Shown in pieces: positions 31,670-43,954 of a DNA stretch of 64,000 nt. This DNA comes from Imbroritus primus (GTDB lineage: Bacteria > Pseudomonadota > Gammaproteobacteria > Burkholderiales > Burkholderiaceae). Location: positions 806,001-870,000 of the forward strand of contig NZ_OZ201293.1 in NCBI RefSeq assembly GCF_964332355.1, written 5' to 3'. Position 1 is the stretch's first letter. Each line of letters starts with the position of its first letter. The notes under the pieces are model-generated. The model was given only the letters and a program-made list of their open reading frames with translations, searched no databases and was not told the origin of the DNA. Position numbers and translations under genes: made by a program.

Positions 31670-33877
31670 ATGTTCAAGAAAATCGTGAAGGAATTCCAGT
31701 GGGGCGGCCATACCGTCCGCATGGAAACGGGCGAAATCGCCCGCCAGGCCAGCGGCGCCGTGCTGGTGAACGTCGATGAAACCGTGGTGCTGGCGACCGT
31801 CGTTGGCGCCAAGAAAGCCAAGCCGGGCCAGGACTTTTTTCCGCTGACGGTCGACTATCTCGAGAAGACCTATGCCGCCGGCAAGATCCCCGGTGGCTTC
31901 TTCAAGCGCGAGGGCCGTCCGTCCGAGTTCGAAACGCTGACCTCGCGCCTGATCGACCGGCCGCTGCGCCCGCTGTTCCCGGAAGGCTTCTACAACGAAG
32001 TGCAGGTCGTGATCCATGTCGTGTCGCTGAACCCTGACGTGCCGGCCGACATCCCCGCCCTGATCGGCGCCTCGGCCGCGCTGGCCGTGTCCGGCCTGCC
32101 GTTCAATGGCCCGGTGGGCGCTGCCCGCGTCGGCTACAAAGATGGCCAGTACCTGCTGAACCCGACTCGCACCCAGCAAGCCACGTCGGAGCTCGACCTG
32201 GTCGTTGCCGGTACCGAGGCAGCCGTGTTGATGGTGGAATCGGAAGCGCAGCAGCTATCGGAAGAAATCATGCTGGGTGCCGTGGTCTTCGGCCATGAGC
32301 AGATGCAGACGGCGATCAATGCCATTCACGACCTCGTGCGCGAAGGCGGCAAGCCGGAATGGGACTGGGCGCCTGCGCCGAAGAACGAAGCGCTGCTGGC
32401 CAAGGTTGCCGAAGTGGCCGAGCCACAACTGCGCGAAGCCTATCAGATCCGCGAGAAGCAGGCGCGCAGCCAGAAGCTGAAGCTGGTCGCGCCGGCCGTG
32501 ATGGAAAAGCTGGCGGAAGCCGGTATCGAAGCCACCGAAGTCGACGTCGGCAACATGATCTTCGATCTGGAAGCCAAGATCGTACGTGGCCAGATTCTGT
32601 CGGGCGAGCCGCGTATCGATGGCCGCGACACGCGCACCGTGCGTCCGATCGAAATCCGCAACGGCGTGCTGCCGCGCGCCCACGGTTCCGCGCTGTTCAC
32701 GCGCGGCGAAACGCAGGCGCTGGTGGTGGCCACGCTCGGCACGGGCCGTGACGAACAGATCATCGATGCGCTTTCGGGCGAGTACCGCGACCGCTTCATG
32801 CTTCACTACAACATGCCTCCGTTCGCGACTGGCGAAACCGGCCGCGTTGGTTCGCCGAAACGCCGCGAAATCGGCCACGGCCGCCTCGCCAAGCGCGCGC
32901 TCGCACCGGTACTGCCGACGCCGGAAGAATTCGCCTACACCGTGCGTGTCGTGTCGGAAATCACCGAGTCGAACGGTTCGTCGTCGATGGCGTCGGTGTG
33001 CGGTGGCTGCCTGTCGATGATCGACGCCGGCGTGCCGCTCAAGGCGCACGTCGCCGGTGTGGCCATGGGCCTGATCCTGGACGGCAACAAGTTCGCCGTG
33101 CTGACCGACATCCTGGGTGACGAGGATCACCTCGGCGACATGGACTTCAAGGTGGCCGGTACTGCCGACGGCATCACCGCGCTGCAGATGGACATCAAGG
33201 TCCAGGGCATCACCAAGGAAATCATGCAGGTCGCGCTGGCCCAGGCCAAGGAGGGTCGCCTGCATATCCTCGGCAAGATGGCCGCAGCCATGGAAGGCGT
33301 GGAAGTCGGCCTGTCGGCCCACGCGCCGCGCATGATCACCATGAAGATCCATCCGGACAAGATCCGCGAAGTGATCGGCAAGGGCGGTTCGACCATCCAG
33401 GCCCTGACCAAGGAAACCGGCACGTCGATCGACATCCAGGAAGACGGCACCATCACCATCGCCTCGACCTCGGCCGAGGGCATGGAAGAAGCCAAGCGTC
33501 GCATCGAAGGCATCACGGCCGAAGCCGAAGTCGGCAAGATCTATGGCGGTACCGTGCTCAAGCTGCTGGACTTTGGCGCCATCGTCAATATCCTGCCGGG
33601 CAAGGACGGCCTGCTGCACATCTCCGAGATCGTCAATGAGCGCGTCAAGGACATCAAGGACTGGCTGAAGGAAGGCCAGCAGGTCCGCGTCAAGCTGATC
33701 CAGGCTGATGAGAAGGGTCGTCTGCGCCTGTCGATCAAGGCAGCCGTGGCGGACGAAGGCGGTGGCCTGACTCCGCAGGCGCCGGCGGAAGGTGCGCCCG
33801 CCGCGCAGCCGGGTGGCAGCGATGCCAGCCAGCAGCAACAGCAGCAGGATGCAGAGCAGGGTCGCCAGCCTGAATAA
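31670..33877 (+). CDS. pnp: Polyribonucleotide nucleotidyltransferase (PNPase)
   Basis: A 735-residue 3'-5' phosphorolytic exoribonuclease, a core of mRNA turnover and the degradosome. Two RNase PH domains are present (ETGEIARQASGAVLV near the start; the second with FMLHYNMPPFATGE and GDEDHLGDMDFKVAGT), then a KH domain (IREVIGKGGSTIQALTKETG, about 560) and an S1 domain (GKIYGGTVLKLLDFGAIV, about 625-690). The C-terminus ends in a Gln-rich tail (SQQQQQQD). GAAGGAGAG precedes the start. Confidence 0.98.
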   Translation: MFKKIVKEFQWGGHTVRMETGEIARQASGAVLVNVDETVVLATVVGAKKAKPGQDFFPLTVDYLEKTYAAGKIPGGFFKREGRPSEFETLTSRLIDRPLRPLFPEGFYNEVQVVIHVVSLNPDVPADIPALIGASAALAVSGLPFNGPVGAARVGYKDGQYLLNPTRTQQATSELDLVVAGTEAAVLMVESEAQQLSEEIMLGAVVFGHEQMQTAINAIHDLVREGGKPEWDWAPAPKNEALLAKVAEVAEPQLREAYQIREKQARSQKLKLVAPAVMEKLAEAGIEATEVDVGNMIFDLEAKIVRGQILSGEPRIDGRDTRTVRPIEIRNGVLPRAHGSALFTRGETQALVVATLGTGRDEQIIDALSGEYRDRFMLHYNMPPFATGETGRVGSPKRREIGHGRLAKRALAPVLPTPEEFAYTVRVVSEITESNGSSSMASVCGGCLSMIDAGVPLKAHVAGVAMGLILDGNKFAVLTDILGDEDHLGDMDFKVAGTADGITALQMDIKVQGITKEIMQVALAQAKEGRLHILGKMAAAMEGVEVGLSAHAPRMITMKIHPDKIREVIGKGGSTIQALTKETGTSIDIQEDGTITIASTSAEGMEEAKRRIEGITAEAEVGKIYGGTVLKLLDFGAIVNILPGKDGLLHISEIVNERVKDIKDWLKEGQQVRVKLIQADEKGRLRLSIKAAVADEGGGLTPQAPAEGAPAAQPGGSDASQQQQQQDAEQGRQPE

Positions 33878-33916
33878 GGCAGCGGTACGGATGCCTTGGG
33901 CATCCACCTGCAATCG

Positions 33917-33947
33917 AAACGGCTGGCAGCGTCCAGCCGTTTTTTTA
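33917..33947 (+). terminator. Rho-independent terminator after pnp
   Basis: A 10-base-pair stem (33917-33926 with 33933-33942, ACGGCTGG/CCAGCCGT) with a six-base loop leads into a run of seven T, 40 bases after the pnp stop. Confidence 0.92.
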
Positions 33948-34074
33948 TGTTTGGCAGCGGCTGCGGCCGTCCGGCCATCCCTGCCGGGGTGTCAGGAGAG
34001 CGGACGTCGCCGCCGGCGATTTTTGTTTACACTGCCGATTCACATGACAGTACAGGCAGTGACAGGACAATCAG

Positions 34075-35079
34075 ATGAAAGCAATCGAAATCACCACCTA
34101 TGGCGGCCCCGAAGTATTGAAACTGACCGAACGGCCCGATCCCGTCGCCGGTAATGGAGAAGTGCTGATCCGCGTGGCCGCGTCCGGCGTCAACCGGCCC
34201 GATGTGTTTCAACGCACCGGCAACTACCCCGTGCCGCCGGGCGCATCGGATCTGCCAGGGCTGGAAGTGGCCGGCGAGATCATCGGCGGCGATCTCGCGC
34301 ATGCTGACAATGTCTGGGGCCTCAAGGTCGGAGATCGCGTCTGTGCACTGGTGCAAGGTGGCGGCTATGCCGAGTTGTGCGTCGCGCCTATCGGCCAGTG
34401 CCTGCCGGTGCCTACGGGCTTGTCCGATGTCGAAGCCGCGGCATTGCCGGAAACTTTCTTCACGGTCTGGAGCAATGTTTTCGACCGGGGCGCTCTCGGC
34501 CAGGGTCCGCTGGGCAAGCAGGAAACGCTGCTGGTACAGGGCGGTTCGAGCGGCATCGGTACCACAGCCATCCAGATCGCCCGCGCGCTGGGTTACCGCG
34601 TGTTCGCGACGGCCGGCAGCGATGAGAAGTGCCGGGCCTGCGAGGCGCTCGGCGCGGAACGTGGCATCAACTACCGGACCGAGGATTTCGTTGAGGTCAC
34701 GCAGGGGCTTACCGCAGGGCGTGGCGTAGATGTCATTCTGGACATGGTCGGCGGCGCCTATCTGGCCCGTGAGATCCGTGGCGTAGCCGATGACGGCCGT
34801 ATCGTGATCATCGCTTTGCTGGGCGGCGCCAAGGCAGAAATTCCACTCAGCGACATCCTGCGCCGCCGCATCACGGTCACCGGCTCGACGCTGCGCCCGC
34901 GCTCGATTGCGTTCAAGGCAGCGATTGCCGCCAACCTCAAGCGGCATGTGTGGCCACTGCTCGAGGCCGGCACCATCAAGCCGGTGATCTACCGCACGCT
35001 GCCCGCCGCCCAGGCGGCCGAGGCGCACGCGCTGATGGAGTCCAGCCAGCATATAGGCAAGATCATGCTGGCCTGGTAA
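34075..35079 (+). CDS. Zinc-independent quinone oxidoreductase (zeta-crystallin-like MDR protein)
   Basis: A 334-residue medium-chain dehydrogenase/reductase resembling NADPH:quinone reductase and PIG3. GroES-like N-terminal domain (VAASGVNRPDVFQRTGNYPVPPGAS), then a Rossmann domain with LLVQGGSSGIGTTAIQIA (about residues 155-172). Catalytic-zinc cysteines of alcohol dehydrogenases are absent. The physiological substrate is unknown. It follows the pnp terminator and precedes tpiA by about 210 bases. Confidence 0.9.
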   Translation: MKAIEITTYGGPEVLKLTERPDPVAGNGEVLIRVAASGVNRPDVFQRTGNYPVPPGASDLPGLEVAGEIIGGDLAHADNVWGLKVGDRVCALVQGGGYAELCVAPIGQCLPVPTGLSDVEAAALPETFFTVWSNVFDRGALGQGPLGKQETLLVQGGSSGIGTTAIQIARALGYRVFATAGSDEKCRACEALGAERGINYRTEDFVEVTQGLTAGRGVDVILDMVGGAYLAREIRGVADDGRIVIIALLGGAKAEIPLSDILRRRITVTGSTLRPRSIAFKAAIAANLKRHVWPLLEAGTIKPVIYRTLPAAQAAEAHALMESSQHIGKIMLAW

Positions 35080-35290
35080 AGGCCGAGCGGGCCGGGCGGG
35101 CCGGGCGGATTGCCGAGGTGGGACGAATTAAAACGAGATTCATTATCATCTGATTGCGCTTTCCGCAACCTTGGCGGTTCTGCCGAATCACAGTACGGAG
35201 TAGGTACCCCGCCGGTTGATGGCGCTTGCGTTCTCCACGGGGTACAATCGCGGGTTGATTTTGAACCTGCAGCCGATGGAAGGGACGCGC

Positions 35291-36046
35291 GTGAGACAGA
35301 AGCTGGTAGTCGGAAACTGGAAAATGCATGGCAGCCTCGAGGCCAATGGCGGATTGCTGAAGGCCGTGGCAGCCGGCGCAGGAGCGTTGCAACCGGTTCA
35401 GTTGGCGGTGTGCGCGCCATTTCCATATCTGGCGCAGTGCCAGTCGCTGCTGGCCGGCAGCCCGGTGCAATGGGGCGCGCAGGATGTGTCCGCCGAAGCG
35501 CGCGGCGCGTTCACCGGCGAAGTGGCCGCTTCCATGCTCGCCGAGTTCGGCTGCCAGTTCGTGATCGTCGGCCACTCGGAGCGCCGGACCTACCATGCCG
35601 AGCAGGATTCGGTCATTGCCACCAAGGCGCTGCGCGCACTCGAGCATGGTGTCACGCCGATCGTCTGCGTCGGCGAAACCCTCGCCCAGCGCGAGGCCGG
35701 CCAGACCGAGCAGGTCGTGGGCCGCCAGCTGCAAGCCTTGCTTGATGCGCTGTCCGTCGAGCAACTCGGGCGCATCGTCGTTGCCTATGAGCCCGTCTGG
35801 GCGATCGGTACCGGCAAGACCGCTAGCAGCGCCCAGGCGCAGGATGTGCACGCTTATCTCCGCGGACTCGTTGCCTCGCGCGATGCCGGCGTGGCGCAAC
35901 GCATGCAGATCCTGTACGGCGGCAGCGTGAAGCCGGAAAGCGCAGGCGAGCTGTTCGGCATGCCCGACATCGACGGCGGCCTGATCGGCGGCGCGTCGCT
36001 CAAGGCGGAAGATTTCCTGGCAATCGGCGCGGCAGGCCGCGCCTGA
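35291..36046 (+). CDS. tpiA: Triosephosphate isomerase
   Basis: A 251-residue glycolytic enzyme. Motifs: VGNWKMHGS (catalytic Lys), VIVGHSERR (His), YEPVWAIGTG (catalytic Glu) and YGGSVKPES (phosphate loop). The start is taken as GTG at 35291, because GGAAGGGA lies five bases upstream and the sequence then begins MRQKLVVGNWKM as usual; the ATG at 35276 has no ribosome binding site and would put this Shine-Dalgarno inside the coding region. tpiA-secG-tRNA-Leu-nuo is a conserved betaproteobacterial order. Confidence 0.96.
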   Translation: MRQKLVVGNWKMHGSLEANGGLLKAVAAGAGALQPVQLAVCAPFPYLAQCQSLLAGSPVQWGAQDVSAEARGAFTGEVAASMLAEFGCQFVIVGHSERRTYHAEQDSVIATKALRALEHGVTPIVCVGETLAQREAGQTEQVVGRQLQALLDALSVEQLGRIVVAYEPVWAIGTGKTASSAQAQDVHAYLRGLVASRDAGVAQRMQILYGGSVKPESAGELFGMPDIDGGLIGGASLKAEDFLAIGAAGRA

Positions 36047-36085
36047 TGCCCAAGAGTATTTACGTTTAAGTCATCGGGATCATCA

Positions 36086-36457
36086 ATGAGTATTTTCAAG
36101 ACTCTTCTTCTCGTGCTGCAGATCGGCTCGGCGCTGGGCGTGATCGGGCTGGTGCTGCTGCAGCAGGGCAAGGGCGCGGATATGGGCGCCGCGTTCGGCT
36201 CCGGCAACTCCGGCAGCCTGTTCGGCGCCGCCGGCTCGGCCAACTTCCTGTCGCGCACCACCGCAGCGCTGGCCACGGTGTTTTTCCTCTCGACACTGGG
36301 CCTGACCATGCTGGGTTCGCACCGTCCCGCAGCAGGCGCGGGCGTCATGGGCTCGATGACGACTTCGCAGCCTGCGGCAGCTCCGGCAGCCGCGTCCGGC
36401 GTCCCGGCAGCGGACGCAGGCGCCTCGGCTCCGGCTGCGCCGGCCGTGCCGAAGTAA
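36086..36457 (+). CDS. secG: Preprotein translocase subunit SecG
   Basis: A 123-residue inner-membrane SecYEG component. Two membrane helices flank the conserved cytoplasmic loop: LLLVLQIGSALGVIGLVLLQQGKGADMGAAFG, then GSLFGAAGSANFLSRTTAALATVFFL. The Ala/Pro-rich C-terminal tail is typical of this group. It lies 39 bases after tpiA. Confidence 0.95.
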   Translation: MSIFKTLLLVLQIGSALGVIGLVLLQQGKGADMGAAFGSGNSGSLFGAAGSANFLSRTTAALATVFFLSTLGLTMLGSHRPAAGAGVMGSMTTSQPAAAPAAASGVPAADAGASAPAAPAVPK

Positions 36458-36516
36458 GGGGCGCGAAGCCCGTCCGATTTACATGCACTTGCGGCAACAA
36501 TTTTGCTGCACTTGCA

Positions 36517-36545
36517 TTGAACAAAGCCTGCATTCAAGTTAGAAT
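36517..36545 (+). promoter_or_regulatory. Strong sigma-70 promoter for tRNA-Leu
   Basis: TTGAAC (36517-36522) and TAGAAT (36540-36545) are spaced by 17 bases, about 100 bases before the tRNA. An inverted repeat CCTGCATTC/GAATGCAGG (36527-36550) overlaps the spacer and -10. Transcription from about 36552 may continue into the nuo operon. Confidence 0.6.
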
Positions 36546-36644
36546 GCAGGGCTTGGAACAAAAAGCCTGACAGTCCATCCGGGTATGCCCGGATAGTCCA
36601 TCTGGCTAGGCTGGATGGCATGCCGTCCGGTCTCGAGTTTCCCT

Positions 36645-36729
36645 GCCGACGTGGTGAAATTGGTAGACACGCTATCTTGAGGGGGTAGTGGCGCAAGCTG
36701 TGCGAGTTCGAGTCTCGCCGTCGGCACCA
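36645..36729 (+). tRNA. tRNA-Leu (anticodon GAG)
   Basis: An 85-base tRNA with acceptor arms GCCGACG and CGTCGGC, a D-loop GTGAAATTGGTAGACAC, anticodon stem CTATC/GGTAG with loop TTGAGGG giving anticodon GAG, a long class-II variable arm, TTCGAGT in the T-arm and an encoded CCA. It reads CUC and CUU leucine codons and sits between secG and nuoA. Confidence 0.95.
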
Positions 36730-36893
36730 AACATTTTTCACGGACGCCATCAGGTGTCCGCAAGTCCCGCAAGGCGGCGCCGCATGATGCATGCGGAGTG
36801 CGTTTCTTGAGTGAGCAGCGCAGCGCCGCTTGTTACAGGAAGGTTGGTTCTTCCGCAGCTACCCGCTGCTATCAAATAAGGCAGGCGTCCCCC

Positions 36894-37253
36894 GTGAATC
36901 TCGAAGCCTATTTCCCTGTACTGCTGTTCATGGCAGTCAGCGTTCTCCTTGGCCTCGCCCTGATGTCCATCGGCCGGCTTCTCGGTCCGAACAATCCCGA
37001 TCCCCAGAAGCTTTCGCCGTACGAATGCGGCTTCGAAGCATTCGAAGACGCCCGCATGCGTTTCGACGTGCGGTACTACCTGATCGCCATCCTGTTCATC
37101 CTGTTCGACCTCGAAACCGCTTTCCTCTTCCCGTGGGGCGTGGCATTGCAGGACATCGGCTGGCCCGGATTCTTCGCGATGGGAATTTTTCTGCTCGAGT
37201 TCATTGTGGGCTTTGTCTACATCTGGAAAAAAGGCGCTCTGGACTGGGAGTGA
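36894..37253 (+). CDS. nuoA: NADH-quinone oxidoreductase subunit A
   Basis: A 119-residue membrane subunit of complex I. GTG at 36894 starts the typical MNLEAYFPVLLF; three membrane helices and the conserved loop PYECGFEAFEDARMRFDVRYYLI (with the redox-state-sensitive loop cysteine) identify it. It is the first gene of a complete nuoA-N operon; nuoB begins seven bases later. Confidence 0.96.
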   Translation: MNLEAYFPVLLFMAVSVLLGLALMSIGRLLGPNNPDPQKLSPYECGFEAFEDARMRFDVRYYLIAILFILFDLETAFLFPWGVALQDIGWPGFFAMGIFLLEFIVGFVYIWKKGALDWE

Positions 37254-37259
37254 CGTGAC

Positions 37260-37742
37260 ATGGCAATCGAAGGCGTTCTGCAAGAAGGGTTTGTCACCAC
37301 CTCGGCCGACAAACTGATCAACTGGACCCGCACCGGGTCGCTCTGGCCGATGACGTTCGGTCTGGCATGCTGTGCGGTGGAAATGATGCACGCCGGCGCG
37401 GCGCGCTACGACCTGGACCGTTTCGGCGTGGTGTTCCGCCCCTCGCCGCGCCAGTCCGACGTGATGATCGTGGCCGGCACGCTGTGCAACAAGATGGCCC
37501 CCGCTCTGCGCAAGGTGTACGACCAGATGGCCGAGCCGCGCTGGGTCATCTCGATGGGCTCGTGCGCCAATGGCGGTGGTTACTACCACTATTCCTACTC
37601 CGTGGTGCGCGGCTGCGACCGCATCGTGCCCGTCGACATCTATGTGCCTGGCTGCCCGCCGACAGCCGAAGCGCTGATCTACGGCATTATCCAGCTGCAG
37701 GCCAAGATCCGCCGCACCAACACCATCGCGCGCAAGGGTTGA
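37260..37742 (+). CDS. nuoB: NADH-quinone oxidoreductase subunit B
   Basis: A 160-residue peripheral-arm subunit carrying the terminal cluster N2 next to the quinone site. Ligands are in GLACCAVEMMH (tandem cysteines), SMGSCANGGG and VPGCPPTAEAL. It lies six bases after nuoA and is followed by nuoC after one base. Confidence 0.98.
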   Translation: MAIEGVLQEGFVTTSADKLINWTRTGSLWPMTFGLACCAVEMMHAGAARYDLDRFGVVFRPSPRQSDVMIVAGTLCNKMAPALRKVYDQMAEPRWVISMGSCANGGGYYHYSYSVVRGCDRIVPVDIYVPGCPPTAEALIYGIIQLQAKIRRTNTIARKG

Positions 37743-37743
37743 T

Positions 37744-38346
37744 ATGTCGAGTCGTATCGAAACGCTGAAAGCCGCGCTGCAGAAGGCTCTGGGCGCGCAG
37801 ATCCAGTCGCTGACCGAAGATGTGGGCGAGCTCACGCTGGTCGTGAAGGCTGCCGACTACCTGGCGGTCGCCACCAAGCTGCGCGATGACGCCACGCTGC
37901 GCTTCGAGCAGTTGATCGACCTGTGCGGCGTGGACTATCGCGACTATGCCGATGGCGCATGGAACGGCCCGCGCTTTGCCGCAGTGCTGCACCTGCTGTC
38001 GGTTGCCAACAACTGGCGTCTGCGCGCGCGCGTGTTCGCCCCGGATGATGACCTGCCCGTCGTGCCTTCTGTCATCCCGGTCTGGAATGCCGCCAACTGG
38101 TTCGAGCGTGAGGCATTCGATCTCTACGGCCTGGTGTTCGAGGGCCATCCTGACCTGCGCCGCATCCTGACCGACTATGGCTTCATCGGCCATCCGTTCC
38201 GCAAGGACTTCCCGCTGTCGGGCTATGTCGAAATGCGCTACGACCCCGAGCAGAAGCGTGTCATCTACCAGCCCGTGACGATCGAGCCGCGCGAGATCAC
38301 GCCGCGCGTGATCCGCGAAGAGCAGTACGGCGGCATCAAGCACTAG
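37744..38346 (+). CDS. nuoC: NADH-quinone oxidoreductase subunit C
   Basis: A 200-residue 30-kDa-type subunit of the peripheral arm. The signature ANWFEREAFDLYGLVFEGHPDLRRILTDYG is present at about 120-150, and RKDFPLSGYVEMRYD follows. It is separate from nuoD, as in most betaproteobacteria and unlike the E. coli nuoCD fusion. Downstream lies the odd duplicated nuoD start. Confidence 0.97.
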   Translation: MSSRIETLKAALQKALGAQIQSLTEDVGELTLVVKAADYLAVATKLRDDATLRFEQLIDLCGVDYRDYADGAWNGPRFAAVLHLLSVANNWRLRARVFAPDDDLPVVPSVIPVWNAANWFEREAFDLYGLVFEGHPDLRRILTDYGFIGHPFRKDFPLSGYVEMRYDPEQKRVIYQPVTIEPREITPRVIREEQYGGIKH

Positions 38347-38354
38347 GACGCACC

Positions 38355-38489
38355 ATGGCAGATATCAAGAACTACACGCTGAACTTTGGCTCCGGCCGCC
38401 CTGCGGGCTTAACCGTGGCTGTGCCACGGTTAGCCTTCACCGAAATTAAGCGTGTCGAGTGGCTTCGGTCGGACACGGTGGCGGAGTAA
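38355..38489 (+). CDS. 44-codon ORF made of a duplicated nuoD start plus inserted sequence
   Basis: The ORF begins at the expected nuoD position eight bases after nuoC. Its first 12 codons (MADIKNYTLNFG) are identical in protein sequence to those of nuoD; the next 32 codons (SGRPAGLTVAVPRLAFTEIK and on) have no recognisable homology, and TAA stops it six bases before the functional nuoD ATG, in the same frame. It is probably translated by coupling to nuoC and may hand ribosomes on to nuoD. Whether the peptide has any role is unknown; it is most simply the by-product of an insertion. Confidence 0.45.
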   Translation: MADIKNYTLNFGSGRPAGLTVAVPRLAFTEIKRVEWLRSDTVAE

Positions 38490-38495
38490 GCGGCA

Positions 38496-39749
<1,254 letters not shown>

Positions 39750-39763
39750 CCAGTGTAACGACC

Positions 39764-40267
39764 ATGCTATCAGCTGAAGCCCTCAAGGAAATCGACCGCG
39801 CGGTGGCCAAGTACCCCGCCGACCAGAAGCAGTCCGCCGTGATGTCGGCACTGCAGGTCGCGCAGGCGGAACTCGGCTGGGTGTCGCCGGAAGCGATGCA
39901 GTTCATCGCCAGCTACCTCGACATGCCGCCGGTGTGGGTGCAGGAGGTCGCGACCTTCTACAACATGTACGACACCAAGCCGGTCGGCCGCTTCAAGCTG
40001 ACGGTCTGCACCAACCTGCCGTGTGCGTTGTCCGGCGGCGAGCGGGCGGCCGATCACCTGAAGAAAACCCTCGGCATCGATTTCAACGAAACCACGCCGT
40101 GCGGCACCTTCACCCTCAAGGAAGGCGAGTGCATGGGCGCCTGCGGCGATGCGCCGGTCATGCTGGTCAATAACGCCAACATGTGCAGCTGGATGAGCAA
40201 CGACAAGCTCGACGCGCTCGTGGCCGACCTGCGCGCCAAGGCGGCACAGCAAGGCGAGGGCAAGTAA
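39764..40267 (+). CDS. nuoE: NADH-quinone oxidoreductase subunit E
   Basis: A 167-residue thioredoxin-fold subunit with a [2Fe-2S] cluster in the NADH module. Ligands are the cysteines of VCTNLPCALSGG and GECMGACGDAP. It lies 14 bases after nuoD and abuts nuoF with no gap. Confidence 0.97.
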   Translation: MLSAEALKEIDRAVAKYPADQKQSAVMSALQVAQAELGWVSPEAMQFIASYLDMPPVWVQEVATFYNMYDTKPVGRFKLTVCTNLPCALSGGERAADHLKKTLGIDFNETTPCGTFTLKEGECMGACGDAPVMLVNNANMCSWMSNDKLDALVADLRAKAAQQGEGK

Positions 40268-41563
40268 ATGACCTGTCTGCACAACAACCACATCAAGCCG
40301 TTGATCCTCGCCGGGCTGACCGGTGACAACTGGCATCTGGAAGACTACGTGAAGCGTGGCGGCTACGCGCAGCTACGCCGCATCCTCGAAGAGAAGATCA
40401 CGCCGGAGCAGGTCATCGCCGACATCAAGACCTCGGGCTTGCGCGGGCGCGGTGGTGCGGGCTTCCCGACCGGCCTCAAATGGAGCTTCATGCCCCGCCA
40501 GTTCCCGGGGCAGAAATACCTCGTCTGTAACTCGGACGAAGGCGAGCCGGGTACCTTCAAGGATCGCGACATCCTGCGCTACAACCCGCACGCGCTGATC
40601 GAAGGTATGGCCATCGGCGCCTACGCGATGGGCATCACCGTGGGCTACAACTATATCCACGGCGAGATCTGGAACGAATACAAGATCTTCGAAGCCGCGC
40701 TGGAAGAGGCACGTGCCGCTGGCTATCTCGGCGACAACATCCTCGGTTCCGGCTTTTCCTTCCAGTTGCATGCGCACCATGGTTTCGGCGCGTACATCTG
40801 CGGCGAGGAAACCGCGCTGCTCGAATCGATCGAAGGCAAGAAAGGCCAGCCACGCTTCAAGCCGCCGTTCCCGGCGAGCTTCGGCCTGTATGGCAAGCCG
40901 ACCACCATCAACAACACCGAAACCTTTGCCGCGGTGCCGTTCATCTTGGCCGTGGGCCCGGAAAACTACCTGCAGATGGGCAAGCCCAACAACGGCGGCA
41001 CCAAGATCTTCTCGATCTCGGGCGACGTCGAGCGTCCGGGCAACTATGAAGTTCCGCTTGGCACGCCGTTCGCGGCCCTGCTGGACCTCGCAGGCGGCAT
41101 GCGCGGCGGCAAGAAGATCAAGGCCGTGATTCCCGGTGGCTCGTCGGCGCCCGTGGTGCCTGGCGACGTCATGATGCAGACCGACATGGACTACGACGGC
41201 ATCGCCAAGGCCGGCTCGATGCTGGGCTCCGGCGCGGTGATCGTCATGGACGAAACGCGCTGCATGGTGAAATCGCTGTTGCGCCTGTCGTACTTCTATT
41301 TCGAGGAATCGTGCGGCCAGTGCACGCCGTGCCGTGAGGGCACAGGCTGGCTGTACCGCATGGTCGACCGTATCGAACACGGACAGGGCCGCCAGGAAGA
41401 TCTCGATCTTCTCAACAACGTGGCCGAAAACATTATGGGTCGCACCATCTGCGCGCTCGGCGATGCCGCGGCGATGCCGGTGCGCGGCATGCTCAAGCAC
41501 TACTGGAACGAGTTCGAGTATCACGTCGAGCACAAGCAGTGCATGGTGCCTACCTACTCCTGA
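40268..41563 (+). CDS. nuoF: NADH-quinone oxidoreductase subunit F
   Basis: A 431-residue subunit that binds NADH and FMN and carries cluster N3. The NADH/FMN region includes GLRGRGGAGFPTGLKW and CNSDEGEPGTFKDRD; the cluster ligands are in SCGQCTPCREG and the later TICALGDAA. The ATG directly follows the nuoE stop codon. Confidence 0.98.
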   Translation: MTCLHNNHIKPLILAGLTGDNWHLEDYVKRGGYAQLRRILEEKITPEQVIADIKTSGLRGRGGAGFPTGLKWSFMPRQFPGQKYLVCNSDEGEPGTFKDRDILRYNPHALIEGMAIGAYAMGITVGYNYIHGEIWNEYKIFEAALEEARAAGYLGDNILGSGFSFQLHAHHGFGAYICGEETALLESIEGKKGQPRFKPPFPASFGLYGKPTTINNTETFAAVPFILAVGPENYLQMGKPNNGGTKIFSISGDVERPGNYEVPLGTPFAALLDLAGGMRGGKKIKAVIPGGSSAPVVPGDVMMQTDMDYDGIAKAGSMLGSGAVIVMDETRCMVKSLLRLSYFYFEESCGQCTPCREGTGWLYRMVDRIEHGQGRQEDLDLLNNVAENIMGRTICALGDAAAMPVRGMLKHYWNEFEYHVEHKQCMVPTYS

Positions 41564-41572
41564 GTGGCGAAT

Positions 41573-43945
<2,373 letters not shown>

Positions 43946-43954
43946 GGAACAGAC

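Noticed and set aside
32255..33913. 552-codon minus-strand frame opposite pnp
   Set aside because: Antisense shadow of PNPase with low-complexity composition.
35216..35290. Longer tpiA starting from TTG/ATG upstream
   Set aside because: No ribosome binding site for those codons, while GGAAGGGA is ideally placed for GTG at 35291 and the conserved TpiA start follows it.
38391..38495. Insertion sequence or transposon at the nuoD start
   Set aside because: The insert is only about 100 bases, encodes no transposase and has no terminal repeats beyond the internal palindromes; the flanking repeat is far longer than a usual target duplication.
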